Assembly (NCBI GenBank): GCA_030562195.1
Contig: CM060201.1
Span: 34,082,067 to 34,146,066, forward strand
Direction: 5' to 3'
Source of the DNA: Nipponacmea schrenckii
Lineage: Eukaryota > Mollusca > Gastropoda > Lottiidae
Length of the DNA: 64,000 bases
Position 1 is the stretch's first letter; each line of letters starts with the position of its first letter. Below are positions 48,211 through 60,540 of this stretch, one piece after another. The position numbers and the translations under genes are program-made. The notes under the pieces were generated by a model, which was not told the DNA's origin, made no database searches, and was given only the letters and a program-made list of their open reading frames with translations.

Positions 48211-48700
48211 GACTCTAAACAATGTGAAAACCCCATGTTAAATTATTCAATAATGTGTAGACGAGCTAAAACTTGAACGAGTTTTCAAGAACAAAGACAA
48301 ATTTTCGAATTTTTTTAGGAGCACTTGTGGAAGGACCTATTACGCCACAAATGTCATGTGGGCATATAGAATTTGTAATGTTTTGGTCATCCTATTTAGA
48401 TGGCTATTATTTTAAAATTAAAAACATTAAAGGAATACAGCGTCTTAGAAGGAATATAACATTTGAAAATATTAAACGTGGCCAATAAGAGCGTATATTC
48501 ATCAGTAAGTAAACAAACCTGTTGCCATAAATAACATAACATAATCCGGAGAATCAAAAAAAAAAAAAAAAATAATACAAAAAAATTAAAAGAAAATTAG
48601 CAAAATGCAATAGATTGTTAAAAACGCTTAATAAATTGAAAGTGATTTTAAGAGATTCTGTTACTTCATGATACCACGTAAGTTCACTAATGAATATATA
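48211..48700. other. Unassigned stretch ahead of the copy B signal exon
   Basis: Includes an A-run (48557-48573) and an interspersed GTCTTAGAAGGAATATAAC word also seen at 35945. The open frame at 48273-48488 is discussed under rejected items. Confidence 0.4.
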
Positions 48701-48959
48701 GTCATATTGACCATTCTGGAGAACTTAAAGTTAATGTCAATTCTAAGACACAGTGTCACCCTGAAAACATATCTAAAAGAACAGAATACTTCTAATTGGC
48801 AAAATAATTAGGCCTTCTTCAATAATTTTATTAAGATATTGTAAATTCTACTACCTTTTGGTATAAAACAGATTAGTAGTAATATCCACATTGTATTTTC
48901 TTTATCTTATGATTTTACAAATTTAGTAATAGTCTTTATCGACAGATTTGAAGAGCACA

Positions 48960-49660
48960 AAGTATACTAAATGTTTAGTTTTCTCAGGTCGGGCTATGCA
49001 ATACAATATAACGTGTTAATCAGACCATATAATGACGACACCGTCCTTTATTCACTGATTTTCTATCATTCAGTGAAGGAAGTAGCACGTGTTCGCTTTA
49101 ATTGAAGGCTGTGATCTAAAGGTAAATACATTATTTTTTTATATTATTGATCGGTTCCTCTATCTATAATCAAACATAGGAATCACTAGAATTAATTTTT
49201 GCTGGAATTTTAGTACTCGATAAATTTGTCATGTCTTTTGACTTGTCGGATGTACAGGGGAATTATGTCTATGTCTGTGACAACCATGGCATGATTATTT
49301 ATACCTGCCACGGATATCGATAATTTTGTAAAGCAAGGCGATTGAAGATAAATCAGATGAAAACATTCGAGAACAAATGACTTTACATTGGCTGGTTTGC
49401 ACAATTAGCTCGAAGTTTTGAAATGGTAGATTTACAATTAAAGACTTATGCTGGAAATCTTTCCAGGGCAGTGGCATTAGGCTACTGTTTTTTCAAGTTC
49501 AATCCCTGTCCAGTCGTTACGTTTGAAATGAGTCTGCCCTATTGATTTGTTAAAGCTAAGTTACTATAGCTGACTTTATAGTTTAATTTCTCATTTTCAG
49601 AAATTCCTTAAGTCTACTCCTAATTGTATCCTAAATCTAAGTAATGAATGACATTTGTTA
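48960..49660. other. Unassigned spacer between Ig copies B and 3
   Basis: The outer border of the inverted pair lies near 49040. No gene is recognised. Words such as CAGTGGCATTAG (49472) recall 3118-3130. Confidence 0.4.
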
Positions 49661-49661
49661 A

Positions 49662-50151
49662 AGGGGACCAGGCTGGATTTTTAGGGGTCGTTTTGGGCCT
49701 TTGTTACATTTAAACAGTCCTCAGAAATATTCAAGCTCTGAGAAAATCGCAAAATACCTTGAAATATGCCTCAAACAAAAAATTTCACTTTTCATTTTTT
49801 TTCCGTGCTGTACGCGGCTGGTCTCCAGTCAGTCTGACAATTGTGTGTCCTGTTGACAAAGTCTACAATTGAAAATGCGTTGTAGTCTATTTATATAGAT
49901 GACCGCTATTGCACGACGGGAAGGATAACTCTTTGATTATCAAGACGAACCGTTTTCCAATATGGCGGGACGTTCGTAATTTCTTAATACATTATGATTT
50001 TTCAAACATGGATAATTATGGATACACATGGATTTGAAGGCTCAAATTTCAAAGGTAAGCCCTGTAGACTATTTCTGATTAGCTAACCAAAAGATTTCAT
50101 GTGTTTGAGGCTGTCGGATGATTGTCCAAAACAAATAAAGCCTGGTCCACT
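49662..50151 (+). mobile_element. 490-bp TTAA-flanked MITE, copy 1
   Basis: Flanked by TTAA at 49658-49661 and 50152-50155. Ends are AGGGGACCAGGCTGGATTT and, in reverse complement, AGTGGACCAGGCTTTATTT, a terminal inverted repeat of about 16 bp. It has no coding capacity. A TTAA target duplication fits piggyBac- or Kolobok-type non-autonomous elements. Its twin is at 61935-62424 in the other orientation and is also 490 bp. Confidence 0.9.
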
Positions 50152-50159
50152 TTAAACCT

Positions 50160-50740
50160 TTCTTTCCTACTCTATAATCTAAAAACTTGAATAACCCTTC
50201 TACCCTGTACTACTGTATTTAGTTGTCTATATTATTTGTCTATCCCTATTCTAGAATTTACATCTTACAACTAATGCAAACTATTAGAAAGTCATTATAT
50301 TATAGACAGCAATATTTAAAACCCCATTTCATATCGTATTAGTCATTCATTCAAACTCCACATACTAACAGTGTTCATTTACTATACACTATGTATTAGG
50401 GATTGTCAATCCAGTATTATATATTAAGTCCCGTTTACAACAAGCCGCTATAAAGCGATTCGCTCACAGTCCGGACTAGGAGCGATTGTCCGTCTGTCAA
50501 CAACTGTTGTGGACACGATGGAGACTTGGTGGGTGGATTTTGACGAAACTCAATTTAATCATCCAAGGATGAACCCAAGTAAAAATCAGACCAATCGAAA
50601 ATTATTTACTAAGAGTAATTGCTCTTGTTCTTGAATTCTTTGTGGACACGATAGAGAGTTGGTTTTAATGATGGAGTTTGACGCTATTGACGGATGCTAA
50701 TGTCCGGTATTTTGTAGCATGGTCACTCTTTCCTATTGGG
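50160..50740 (+). repeat. Decayed pearl/BIV160-like repeat units
   Basis: Two or three weak units with TTTTGACGAAACT, CCAAGGATGAACCCA, ATTGCTCTTGTTCTTGAA and GTGGACACGAT, related to the arrays after 53.4 kb. The part before 50440 is unassigned. Confidence 0.55.
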
Positions 50741-50759
50741 GACAAAATAGTGATATGCA

Positions 50760-51340
50760 ATGACATTTTTATTGACGATGCATCACTCAGTCACATCTGA
50801 TGGTTCAGTTACGTGTTGTTTGAGGAAGTTGTCTTGTATACATTTGAAGAAGTTATACTGGATTCTGGTTGCCTGGTAGTTGATTCTGATTTCCATTTTA
50901 TGTCTCTGTAGTTGAAATCCCCCATTATCAGGATATTATCATGCCTATTTATGCTTCTATTACTTAGTTAAGCTTTTTATTGTTTTCACGCGGACTGTTT
51001 GGGTTCTATATATGCATCCTACGATTACTTAATCTGATTTAACTCGAATGTTACACAAAACTATTTCTTTAAAGTTTTTTATTGACAGCTGTGCCCCGGA
51101 TTCTGAATTAAGATTCGCCATGATTTAGTTAATTATTACTCGGTCATGGTATAGGTTGTTGTGTATTTTGAATTCAACCTCTTCTTGGTTTTCTGGGTTT
51201 TGTTTTGGTAAAAACTCAGTGATAGCTATTATATCTGGATTAACTTCGCCCATGAAAACTTTAAATTCATCTCGTCTATATACTAGTAGTATATCTATAT
51301 ATACTGTACATTACTTAAAACCCCCGTGCTATTCTTGGAA
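50760..51340 (-). pseudogene. LINE apurinic-type endonuclease fragment
   Basis: On the - strand: RRDEFKVFMGEVNPDIIAIT then EFLPK, NNLYHDRVII, VIVGCIYRTQ, then NILIMGDFNYRDIKWKS and IQDNFLKQHVTEPSD. These are the successive landmarks of the LINE endonuclease (E of the ITE motif, GDFN, HVTEPT). Several stops interrupt it. No RT follows directly. Confidence 0.75.
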
Positions 51341-51443
51341 GTAGTTTTGGACTTTTTGGTTATAATGAAAAAAAAATTATTGCATCCTAAGACTATCAAA
51401 CAGGTAGTATTAATTAGAACGGGGGTTAATTTTCTGTTTCAGA

Positions 51444-53112
51444 ATGAAGGTTTTAGTCATACTAGCGATATGCTGTTTTCAAACAGGTACTGTTGAAATC
51501 TTTTTATTTTAACTATTTAACTATTTAACTTTTACATCTCAATTCTTACAGTTTACTAGGCAACCTAACATACTAACATTTTATAAACCAACATGATGTC
51601 TTGGATAAGTTTGATGTTTGGTACAATTTGACACAACCAACCTTGATATACTGAAAATCTATAACGGAAGTGGGCGTATCTTGCTAGGCAACCGCTTGTA
51701 TATGGTGGTCTGTTGTGGACAATTTTGAATTTGAATTTGTTTTTATAATCCCAATCAGTATTTAGAAGGAAATATTACGACAATATCATATAAATCTGTA
51801 ATTTTATTTTCAGCAAGAAGCATCAATCCAGTAGTAATTGGTGGTCATCTTGGAGAGGAACTTGATTTGAAATTTCCACCTGATGAAATGAAAGAGGAGT
51901 ATAACAAGCTGATTCAAACAAAGAATATACAGAGTCAGGATCTGCAGAGAGATTTAATGGTTACGTTTACCATGGTAAATTCTTCTGAAGAAGAAATAGT
52001 TTATAAAGACGGAAAGTCAATGAATCAATGGGCTAGTAGTAAAACAGGAACCTTCATTGATCATGACTCTTTAATAGTAAAAATAAGAAAACTAGAAATT
52101 AAAGATTTTGGAATATATAAGATATATTTCGGAACCGATTATTTCGGACAGATATGTTTGTCTGTAACAGGTTAGACATTTGTTTAATTTTACCAAGATA
52201 CAAGTTTGTTAATGTTTCAATTCCTTTTTTTATGCCTACATTATGATTAGGACGGCATTGATATCGCCCCTTTCTGGAGGTCCATCTTCAATTCGCTTGT
52301 GAACGCAGTAGATACCACAGTTTTTGTCCAATTTTGGGGACGATTCAACAAGGATATTAGAATTTCAACACCTGTACACTGTGTTAAATGAAGCCTGTGG
52401 GAACTATAGAGGCCACAGTTTTGTAGATATTGTAGTTATAGCAGGATTTTAATTGATTTTGACGAAACTTGGTGTAAGTGTTTGTAATCACCTATTGAAA
52501 ATCAGCGAAATCAAAAAGATTTCCCATTAGTTATGGCCAATGTTCCTGGATTCTTTGTGGGCAGAATAAAGAGCTAGTTTCTTGTTTGATTTTGATGAAA
52601 TTAGGTGTGAGTATTTGTAATCACCCAAGGATAAACCCAAGTGAAACTCAGATTAATATCAATCTTGCCATGTTTGATCACGCCACAAACATACATAAAT
52701 GACTTCGTCTTTTATTCAGTTTGTCACGTGATCAACTACGTTTACACACCAATAATGCTAGTGAGACCAACGTTTAATCCATAATTTTTTGTTTCTTTTT
52801 GAACATCTTTTGTTTTAGGTAAACCCAAAATTACAGGGAGGGATACACCAAATCCTGTTTTAAAACCTGGTCACAATCAAACAACGACAACGCTAGCATG
52901 TCCCAGTGTGTCCACCAGTATAGGAGATTGTCAAATGGCCTCCTCATTGAAAATAATTTGGTACAAAAATGGACTCAGAATAAAGGAAATCGGGCCAACC
53001 TCCTTTGAAATTAAAGTGACTGTAGACCAGAATGGTGGCAATTTTACGTGCCTTGTCATTGATTACATCCCTTGTGATGAGAAACTACAGACCACAAACC
53101 ATTATAATGAAG
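51444..53112 (+). CDS. Ig-superfamily receptor, copy 3 (5' part)
   Basis: Exons: signal 51444-51486 (MKVLVILAICCFQT, phase 1); Ig1 51814-52170; Ig2 52819-53112. All are joined in phase 1 with GT..AG borders and no stops. The signal peptide differs from that of copies 2 and B, although Ig1 and Ig2 are clear paralogues. Ig1 lacks the cysteine pair (KDFGIYKIYF). Ig2 keeps C..W..FTC with the extra GDC/IPC pair. Linker, Ig3 and membrane exons are not in the window. The next intron holds over 10.8 kb of repeats, and its last bases (63975-64000) match the DNA that lies about 75-90 bp ahead of the linker exon in copies 1 and 2, so the remaining exons probably start just past the end. Function unknown. 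Confidence 0.8.
52171..52818 (+). other. Ig copy 3 intron between Ig1 and Ig2
   Basis: Shares AACGCAGTAGATACCACAG with copy 2 and contains one or two pearl-like units (TTGATTTTGACGAAACTTGG, TAACCCAAG-like). Longer than the ~200-220 bp intron in copies 1 and 2. Confidence 0.55.
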
Positions 53113-53399
53113 GTAAATATAATCGATGTTTAATGTAACATGACTTGATATTTTAATTTAATTATGAAGTCATGATGAATTTGGCACCTTGACCGATGTA
53201 TTCATATCACCGTAACTGCAATGGGTCCATAGTTCATTGCTTATATTTCCACTGTCTATTATATTCTTTTTACGGAGTTGCCAATTAGATACTATGTCAA
53301 AAAGGTTGCCGGTTAAAAATAAGGCCTAAACAGAAGCCATGTTGTGAGTTTTTAGTTTAAGGTAGACCGACATGTTGACTCTAAATATACTACGTATTT

Positions 53400-56300
53400 T
53401 AGAGACAGACGACCGAGCCTGTTGAGAACACGAAATTTTGTAATACTTCCTTTAGACCCTTGAAAATTTTGTAAAGTAAAAAGATAATTGTTGGATAATA
53501 TGTACCTTTCATCAAAATTACATTATGTGATTGTGTGCAAATTCGATAAATAGCTATTTTTACGCAATCAAAGTCGCCATCTTTATCACATTTGTTGAGA
53601 CAAGTCCGTCCGTCCGTCCACAATTGCTCGTAAACACTCTAGAGGGTGCAATTCTTAACGGATTTTGATGAAACTTGGCTTGAGTATTTGTTATCGCCCA
53701 AGGATGACCCCTATTGAAAATCAGTTAAATCGAAAAATATTTAGTGTCAGTTATTGCCCTTGTTTTTGAAAACGCGTTCAATTTATTGGCTTATAAACAC
53801 TCTAGAAGGCACAATTCATGATCAATGTTGACAAAACTAGCTGTAATTGTTTGTTATCACCTAGGGATGAGCCCTATTGAAAATAAAATATATCTAATAT
53901 GAATTATTGCCCTTGTTCTTTGAAATTTTTGTCTCGTAAACACTCTACATGTCAAAATTCTTGATCAATTTTGATAAAACTTGCCTGGCAAGCTATCTTG
54001 ATGAAACTTGGTGTGAGAGTGTGTTATAACTCAAGGATGAACCCTATTGAAAATCAGCGAAATCGAAAAACATTTAGTATGAGTTATTGGCCTTGTTCCT
54101 TAAAACGTTTGATTTTTGTCTTGTAAACACTCTACATGGCACAATTCTTGACCGATTTTGATGAAGCGTAGTGTGAGAGTGTCTTTTTATACGGCCACAT
54201 GAAATGGGGGGCGTATATTGTCGTCACCCACATCCTCCGTCCGTCCGTCCGTCCGTCCGTCCGTCCGTCCGTCCGTCCGTCCGTCCGTCCGTCCGTCCGT
54301 CCGTCCGTCCACAATTGCTCGTAAACACTCTACAAGGTGCAATTCTTGACGGATTTAATTGAAACTTTATATGAGTGTTTATGATCACTCAAGGATGAAC
54401 CCTATTTAAAATCAGCGAAATCGGAAAAAATTTAGTATGAGTTTTTGCCCTTGTTCTTGAATGGCTCGTAAACACTCTACAATGTGCAATTCTTGCCTGA
54501 TTTTGATGAAACTTGGTGTGAGAGTTTGTTATAACTCAAGGATAAACCCTATTGAAAATCAGCGAAATCAAAAAATATTTAATATGAGTTATTGCCCTTG
54601 TTCTTGAAAACGCGTTCAATTTTAACTTGTAAACACTCTTGAAAGAATAATTCTTAATGGATTTTAATGAAACTTGGCTTGAGTATTTGTTATCGCCCAA
54701 GGATGACCCCTATTGAAAATCAGTTAAATTGAAAAATATTTAATATCAGTTATTGCCCTTGTTTTTGAAAACGCGTTCAATTTTTGGCTTTAAAACACTC
54801 TACAGAGCACAGTTATTGACCGATTTTGACAAAACTTGTTGAAATTATTTAATATCACCCAAGGATGAACCCTTTTGAAAATAGAAAATATCGAAATATA
54901 TTTGATACGAATAATTGCCCTTGTTCTATAAAATGTGTTGGATTTTTGCCTTGTAAACATTCTACAAGTCACAATTGTTGAGCGATTTTGAAGTAACTTG
55001 GCATGAGTATTTGTGATCACCTAAGGATGAATCCTATTGAAATTCAGTTAAATCAAAAAATATTTAGTATCAGTTATTGCCCTTGTGTTTGAAAACGCGT
55101 TCAATTTTAGCTTGTAAGCACTCTAGAAAGAACAATTCTTAATGGATTTTGATAAAACTTGGCTTGAGTATTTGTTTTTACCCAAGGATGAACCCTTTTG
55201 AAAATCAAATAAATCGAAATATATTTAGTGTCAGTTATTGCCCTTGTGTTTGAAAACGGGTTTAACTTTTTGGCTAATCAACACTCTAGAAGGTACAATT
55301 CATGACCAATGTTGACAAAACTCACTGAAATTGTTGGATATCACAAGGGATGAGCCTAATTAAAAATTAAAAATATCAAAATATATCTAATATGAATTAT
55401 TGCCCTTGTTCTTTTAAACGCGTTCGATTTTTGTCTCGTAAACACTCTACATGGCACAATTCTTGATGGATTTCGATGAAACTTGGTGTGAGAGTGTGTT
55501 ATAACTCAAGGATGAACCCTATTGAAAATCAGCGAAATCGAAATTTTTTTTAGTATGAGTTACTGCCCTTGTTCTTGAAAACGCATTCAATTTTAGCTTG
55601 TAAACACTCTAGAAAGAACAATTTTGAATGGATTTTGATGAAACTTGGCTTTAGTATTTGTTTTCTCACAAGGATAAAACCTATTGAAAATCAGATAAAT
55701 CGAAAACTATTTAGTGTCAGTTATTGCGCCTGTTTTCAAAAACGCTTTTGGCTTGTGAACACTCTAAACATTCCTTTTTGACAAAACTCGCTGAAATTGT
55801 TTAATATCAACCAAGGATGAGCCTTATTAAGAATTAAAAATATCAAAATATTATTAAGGGTGAACCCTATTGCAAATCATAAAAATACCGAAAAATATTT
55901 AATGAGTTGTTATTAGGTACAATTCTTGACAGTTTTTAATGAAACTAGAGACCCTAGAAAAAAATAGGTTGGAAGGTTGAATATTTCATTCCACTTATTG
56001 TTACCTTACTGAAAAGTTTTTATTTGAAATAAATGCTGCCAGTGGGCGCATATTACCTTGCCTGGCAAGCTATCTTGATGAAACTTGGTGTGAGAGTATG
56101 ATATAACTCAAGGATAAACCCTATTGAAAATCAGCGAAATCGAAAAATATTTAGTATGAGTTATTGCCCTTGTTCTTGAAAACGCGTTCAATTTTAGCTT
56201 GTAAACACTCTTGAGAGAACAATTCTTAATGGATTTTGATGAAACTTGGCTTGAGTATTTGTTATCGCCCAAGGATGAAGCCTATTGAAAGCCAGTATAA

Positions 56301-57990
56301 TTGAAAAAAATTTAATATCAGTTATTGCCCTTGTTTTTGAAAATGCGTTCAATTTTTGGCTTTAAAACACTCTACAAGTCACAGTTATTGACGTATATTG
56401 TCGTTACCCACGTCCGTCCGTCCACAATTGCTCGTAAACACTCTACAAGGTGCAATTCTTGACGGATTTAATTGAAACTTTATATGAGTGTTTATGATCA
56501 CTCAGGGATAAACCCTATTTAAAATCAGCGAAATCGTAAAAAATTTAGTATGAGTTTTTGCCCTTGTTCTTGATTGGCTCGTAAACACTCTACAATGTGC
56601 AATTCTTGCCTGATTTTGATGAAACTTGGTGTGAGAGTATGTTATAACTCAAGGATAAACCCTATTGAAAATCAGCAAAATCTAAAAACTTTTAGTATGA
56701 GTTATTGCCCTTGTTCTTGAAAACGCGTTCAATTTTAGCTTGTAAACACTCTTGAGAGAACAATTCTTAATGGATTTTGATGAAACTTGGCTTGAGTATT
56801 TGTTATCACCCAAGAATGAAGCCTATTGAAAACCAGTATAATTTTTGCTTTAAAACACTCTACAAAGCACAGTTATTGACCGATTTGGACAAAACTTGTT
56901 GAAATTGTTTAATATCGCCCAAAGATGAACCCTTTTAAAAATAGAAAATATCGAAATATACGAATTATTGCCCTTGTTCTATAAAATGTGTTGGATTTTT
57001 CGCCTTGTAAACACTCTACAAGTCACAATTGTTGAGCGATTTTGAAGTAACTTGGCATGAGTATTTGTAATCACCTAAGGATGAACCCTATTGAAATTCA
57101 GTTAAATCGAAAAATATTTAGTATCAGTAATTGCCCTTGTTTTTGAAAACGCGTTCAGTTTTAGCTTGTAAACACTCTAGAAAAAACAATTCTTAATGGA
57201 TTTTGATAAAACTTGGCTTGAGTATTTGTTTTTTCCCAAGGATGAACCTTATTGAAAATCAAATAAATCGATGTATATTTAGTGTCAGTTATTGCCCTTG
57301 TGTTTGAAAACGCGTTTAACTCTTTGGATAATAAACACTCCAGAAGGTACAATTCAATACCAATATTGACAAAACTCCCTGAAATTGTTTGATATCGCAA
57401 GGGATGAGCCCTATTGAAAATTAAAAATATCAAAATATATCTAATATGAATTATTGCCCTTGTTCTTTTTAACGCGTTCGATTTTTGTCTTGTAAACACT
57501 CTACATGGCACAATTCTTGACCGTTTTCGATGAAACTTGGTGTGAGAGTGTGTTATAACTCAAGGATGAACCCAATTGAAAATCAGCGAAATCGATAAAT
57601 ATTTTAGTATGAGTAACTGCTCTTGTTCTTGAAAACGCGTTTAATTTTAACTCGTAAACACTTTAGAAAGAACAATTTTGAATGGATTTTGGTGAAACTT
57701 GGCTTTATTATTTGTTTTCTCACAAGGATGAACCTTATTGAAAATCAGATAAATCGAAAAATATTTAGTGTCAGTTATTGCGCCTGTTTTCAAAAATGCT
57801 TTCAACTTTTGGCTTGTGAACACTCTAAACATTCATTTTTGACAAAACTTGCTGAAATTGTTAATATCAACCAAGGATGAGCCTTATTAAGAATTAAAAA
57901 TATCAAAATATTATTAAGGGTGAACCCTATTGCAAATCATAAAAATACCGAAAAATATTTAATGAGTTGTTATTAGGTACAATTCTTGAC
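53400..57990 (+). repeat. Pearl/BIV160-like tandem array 1 and 2
   Basis: Dozens of units of about 147-161 bp with the consensus words GTAAACACTCTA, TTGATGAAACTTGG, CAAGGATGAACCCTATTGAA, ATTTAGTATGAGTTATTGCC and CTTGTTCTTGAAAACGCG. A head, TATACGGCCACATGAAATGG then GGCGTATATTGTCG, and a (CCGT)n run (54237-54309) open one element at about 54187. CTGCCAGTGGGCGCATATTA (about 56035) looks like an end. Tandem ~160-bp cores with an ACGG/CCGT microsatellite are described for the pearl family of molluscs. Open frames here are repeat artefacts. Confidence 0.85.
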
Positions 57991-57994
57991 AATT

Positions 57995-59965
57995 TTTATA
58001 CGCCCACATGAAATGGGGGGCGTATATTGTCGTCACCCACATCCGTCCTTCCGTCCGTCGGTCCGTCGGTCCGTCCGTCCGTCCACAATTGCTCGTAAAC
58101 ACTCTACACGGTGTAATTCTTGACGGATTTAGATGAAACTTAATATGAGTGTTTATGATCACGCAAGGATGAACCCTATTGAAATCAGCGAAATCTGAAA
58201 AAATTTAGTATGAGTTCGTGCCCTTGTTCTTGAATGGCTCGTAAACACTCTACAATGTGCAATTCTTGACCGGTTTTGATGAAACTTGGTGTGAGAGTAT
58301 TTTATAACTCAAGGATATACCCTTGAAAATCAGCGAAATCGAAAAACATTTAGTATGAGTTATTGCCCTTGTTTTTGAAACGCGTTCAATTTTAGCTTGT
58401 AAACACTCTTGAGAGAACAATTTTTAATTGATTTTAATGAAATTTGGCCTGAGTATTTGTTATCACCCAGGGATGAAGCCTATTGAAAACCAGTCAAATC
58501 GAAAAAAAATTGATATCAGGTATTGGCCTTGATTTTGAAAACGCGTTCAATTTTTAGCTTGTAAACACTCTACAAGTTATTGACCGATTTTGACGAAACT
58601 TGCTGAAATTGTTTAACATCACCCAAGAATGAACCCTTTTGAAAATAGCACATATCGAAATATATTTAATACGAATTATTGCCCTTGTTCTATAAAATGT
58701 GTTGGATTTTTGCCTTGTAATCACTCTACAAGTTACAATTGTTGAGCGATTTTGAAGTAACTTGGCATCAGTATTTGTAATCACCTAAGGATGAATCCTA
58801 TTGAAATTCAGTTAAATCGAAAAATATTTAGTATCAGTTATTGCCCTTGTGTTTGAAAACGCGTTCAATTTTAGCTTGTAAGCAATCTAGAAAGAACAAT
58901 TCTTAATGGATTTTGATAAAACTTGGCTTGAGTATTTGTTTTTACCCAAGGATGAACCCTTTTGAAAATCAAATAAATCGAAATATATTTAGTGTCAGTT
59001 ATTGCCCTTGTGTTTGAAAACCGATTAACTATTCGGCTAATACACTCTAGAAGGCACAATGTTGAAAAAACTCACTAAAATTGTTTGATATCACCCAGGG
59101 ATAAGCCCTATTGAAAATTAGAAATATCAAAATATATCTAATATGAATTTTTGCCCTTGTTCTATTAAACGTGTTTGATTTTTGTCTCGTAAACACTCTA
59201 CATGGCACAATTCTTGACCGATTTTGATAAAACTTGGTGTGAGATTGTGTTTTAACTCAATCCTATTGAAAATCAGCAAAATTGAAAAATATTTAGTATG
59301 AGTTATTGCCCTTGTTCTTGGAAACACGTTCAATTTTAGCTTGTAAACACTCTAGAAAAAACAATTCTTAATGGATTTTGATGAAACTTAGTTTGAGTAT
59401 TTGTTTTCACCCAAGGATGAACCCTATTGAAAATCAGATAAATCAAAAAATATTTAGTACAAGTTATTGCCTTTGTTCTTAAAAACGCGTTCAATTTTAG
59501 TTTGAAAACACTCTAGAAAGAACAATTTTGAATGGATTTTGATGAAACTTGGCTTTAGTATTTGTTTTCTCCCAAGGCTGAACCCTATTGAAAATCAGAT
59601 AAACCGACAAATATTTAGTGTCAGTTATTGCCCTTGTTTTTGAAAACGCTTTAAACTTTTGGCTTGTAAACACACGTTCATTTTTGACAAACTCGCTGAA
59701 ATTGTTTGATATCACCCAAGGAAGATCCTATTAAAAATATCAAAATATTATTAAGGGTGAACCCTATTGCAAATCATAAAAATACCGAAAAATATTTAAT
59801 GAGTTGTTATAAGGTACTATTCCTGACATTTTTAAATGAAAATAGAGACCCTAGAAAAAAAGTATATGGTGGAAGGATGAATATTTCATTCCACTTATTG
59901 TAACCTTACTGAAAAGTATTTATTTGAAATAAATGCTGCCAGTGGGCGTATTTTACCTTGCCTGG
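57995..59965 (+). repeat. Pearl/BIV160-like element 3
   Basis: Starts TATACGCCCACATGAAATGG then GGGGCGTATATTG, has a short (CCGT)n with GTCGGTCCGTCGG, then about a dozen units, and ends CTGCCAGTGGGCGTATTTTA (about 59935). The head can fold: CGCCCACAT pairs with the ATG.GGGCG that follows. Confidence 0.85.
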
Positions 59966-59999
59966 CAAGCTATCTTTACTAAACTTGTGGTAAAACGCG

Positions 60000-60540
60000 G
60001 AATCAATCGATAATAGACGGTCAGGGATGGGGAATGGAGCCTTCGGTAAAACCGATTGGCTGACCGAAAGAGTGGAAACCTTGTGTCAGTTATGATGTTA
60101 TCGGAAAACTGTTCGTCTACATAAAAAGTGATTTTTACTGAACTTGTCGGTAAAACGCAGAATAGGTCGAAAAAGGCTATATAAAACATATGGTTTTCCG
60201 ACGAAAATTGTAAATTTTGACCGGTGGAAACGACTTCCAAAATCGCGTCAGTTGATCCTCCGGGTTTCCAAGTTTGTAAAATTTTCCGGGGGAGAATCCC
60301 CGAAACCCCACGCCATGTCGGTAAAACGCAGAATAGGTCGAAAAAGGACATAGAAAACATGTTTTTCCGATGAAAATTGATAATTTGGAACAGTGGAAAA
60401 GACTTCCAAAATCGCGTCAGATGTATTCTCCGGGTTTCCTAGTATGTAAAATTTTCCGGGGAAGGACCCCCGAACCCCCGCTATTGCAAGGGCCAAATAC
60501 GAAGGCCTTTGGCCTGCAGGACTTGCCTTGGAAAAATCAC
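60000..60540 (+). repeat. Dimer of a 180-bp GGTAAAACGC repeat
   Basis: Two head-to-tail units (about 60145-60315 and 60318-60490) share GTCGGTAAAACGCAGAATAG, TCGAAAAAGG, GACTTCCAAAATCGCGTCAG and TTGTAAAATTTTCCGGG. It splits the pearl-like tract and has a base composition richer in G and C than its surroundings. Confidence 0.8.

Larger units (their letters stand above)
41536..48891 (-). pseudogene. Ig-superfamily receptor, inverted copy B (broken)
   Basis: On the - strand: signal exon 48891-48855 (MWILLLICFIPK, same 37 bp as copy 2), then after about 7 kb Ig1 41891-41536 with intact acceptor and a good donor (CAG then GTAAG). Ig1 is out of frame: TTTTTTAAAAA replaces TTTTTAAGAA near 41705, shifting the frame into a stop. 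No Ig2, Ig3 or membrane exon follows; the DNA changes into the 107-bp array. Its Ig1 is a patchwork: the first ~25 codons resemble copy 1 (GDLGEELYWNF), the next block equals copy 3 (TKNIQSQDLQRDL), and the rest resembles copies 1 and 2. Confidence 0.8.

Noticed and set aside
48273..48488. A possible extra exon (GALVEGPITPQMSCGHIEF..) with a TTTTTTTAG acceptor in phase 1
   Set aside because: It is on the + strand while copy B is on the - strand, has no clear donor, and its end overlaps an interspersed repeat also seen at 35945.
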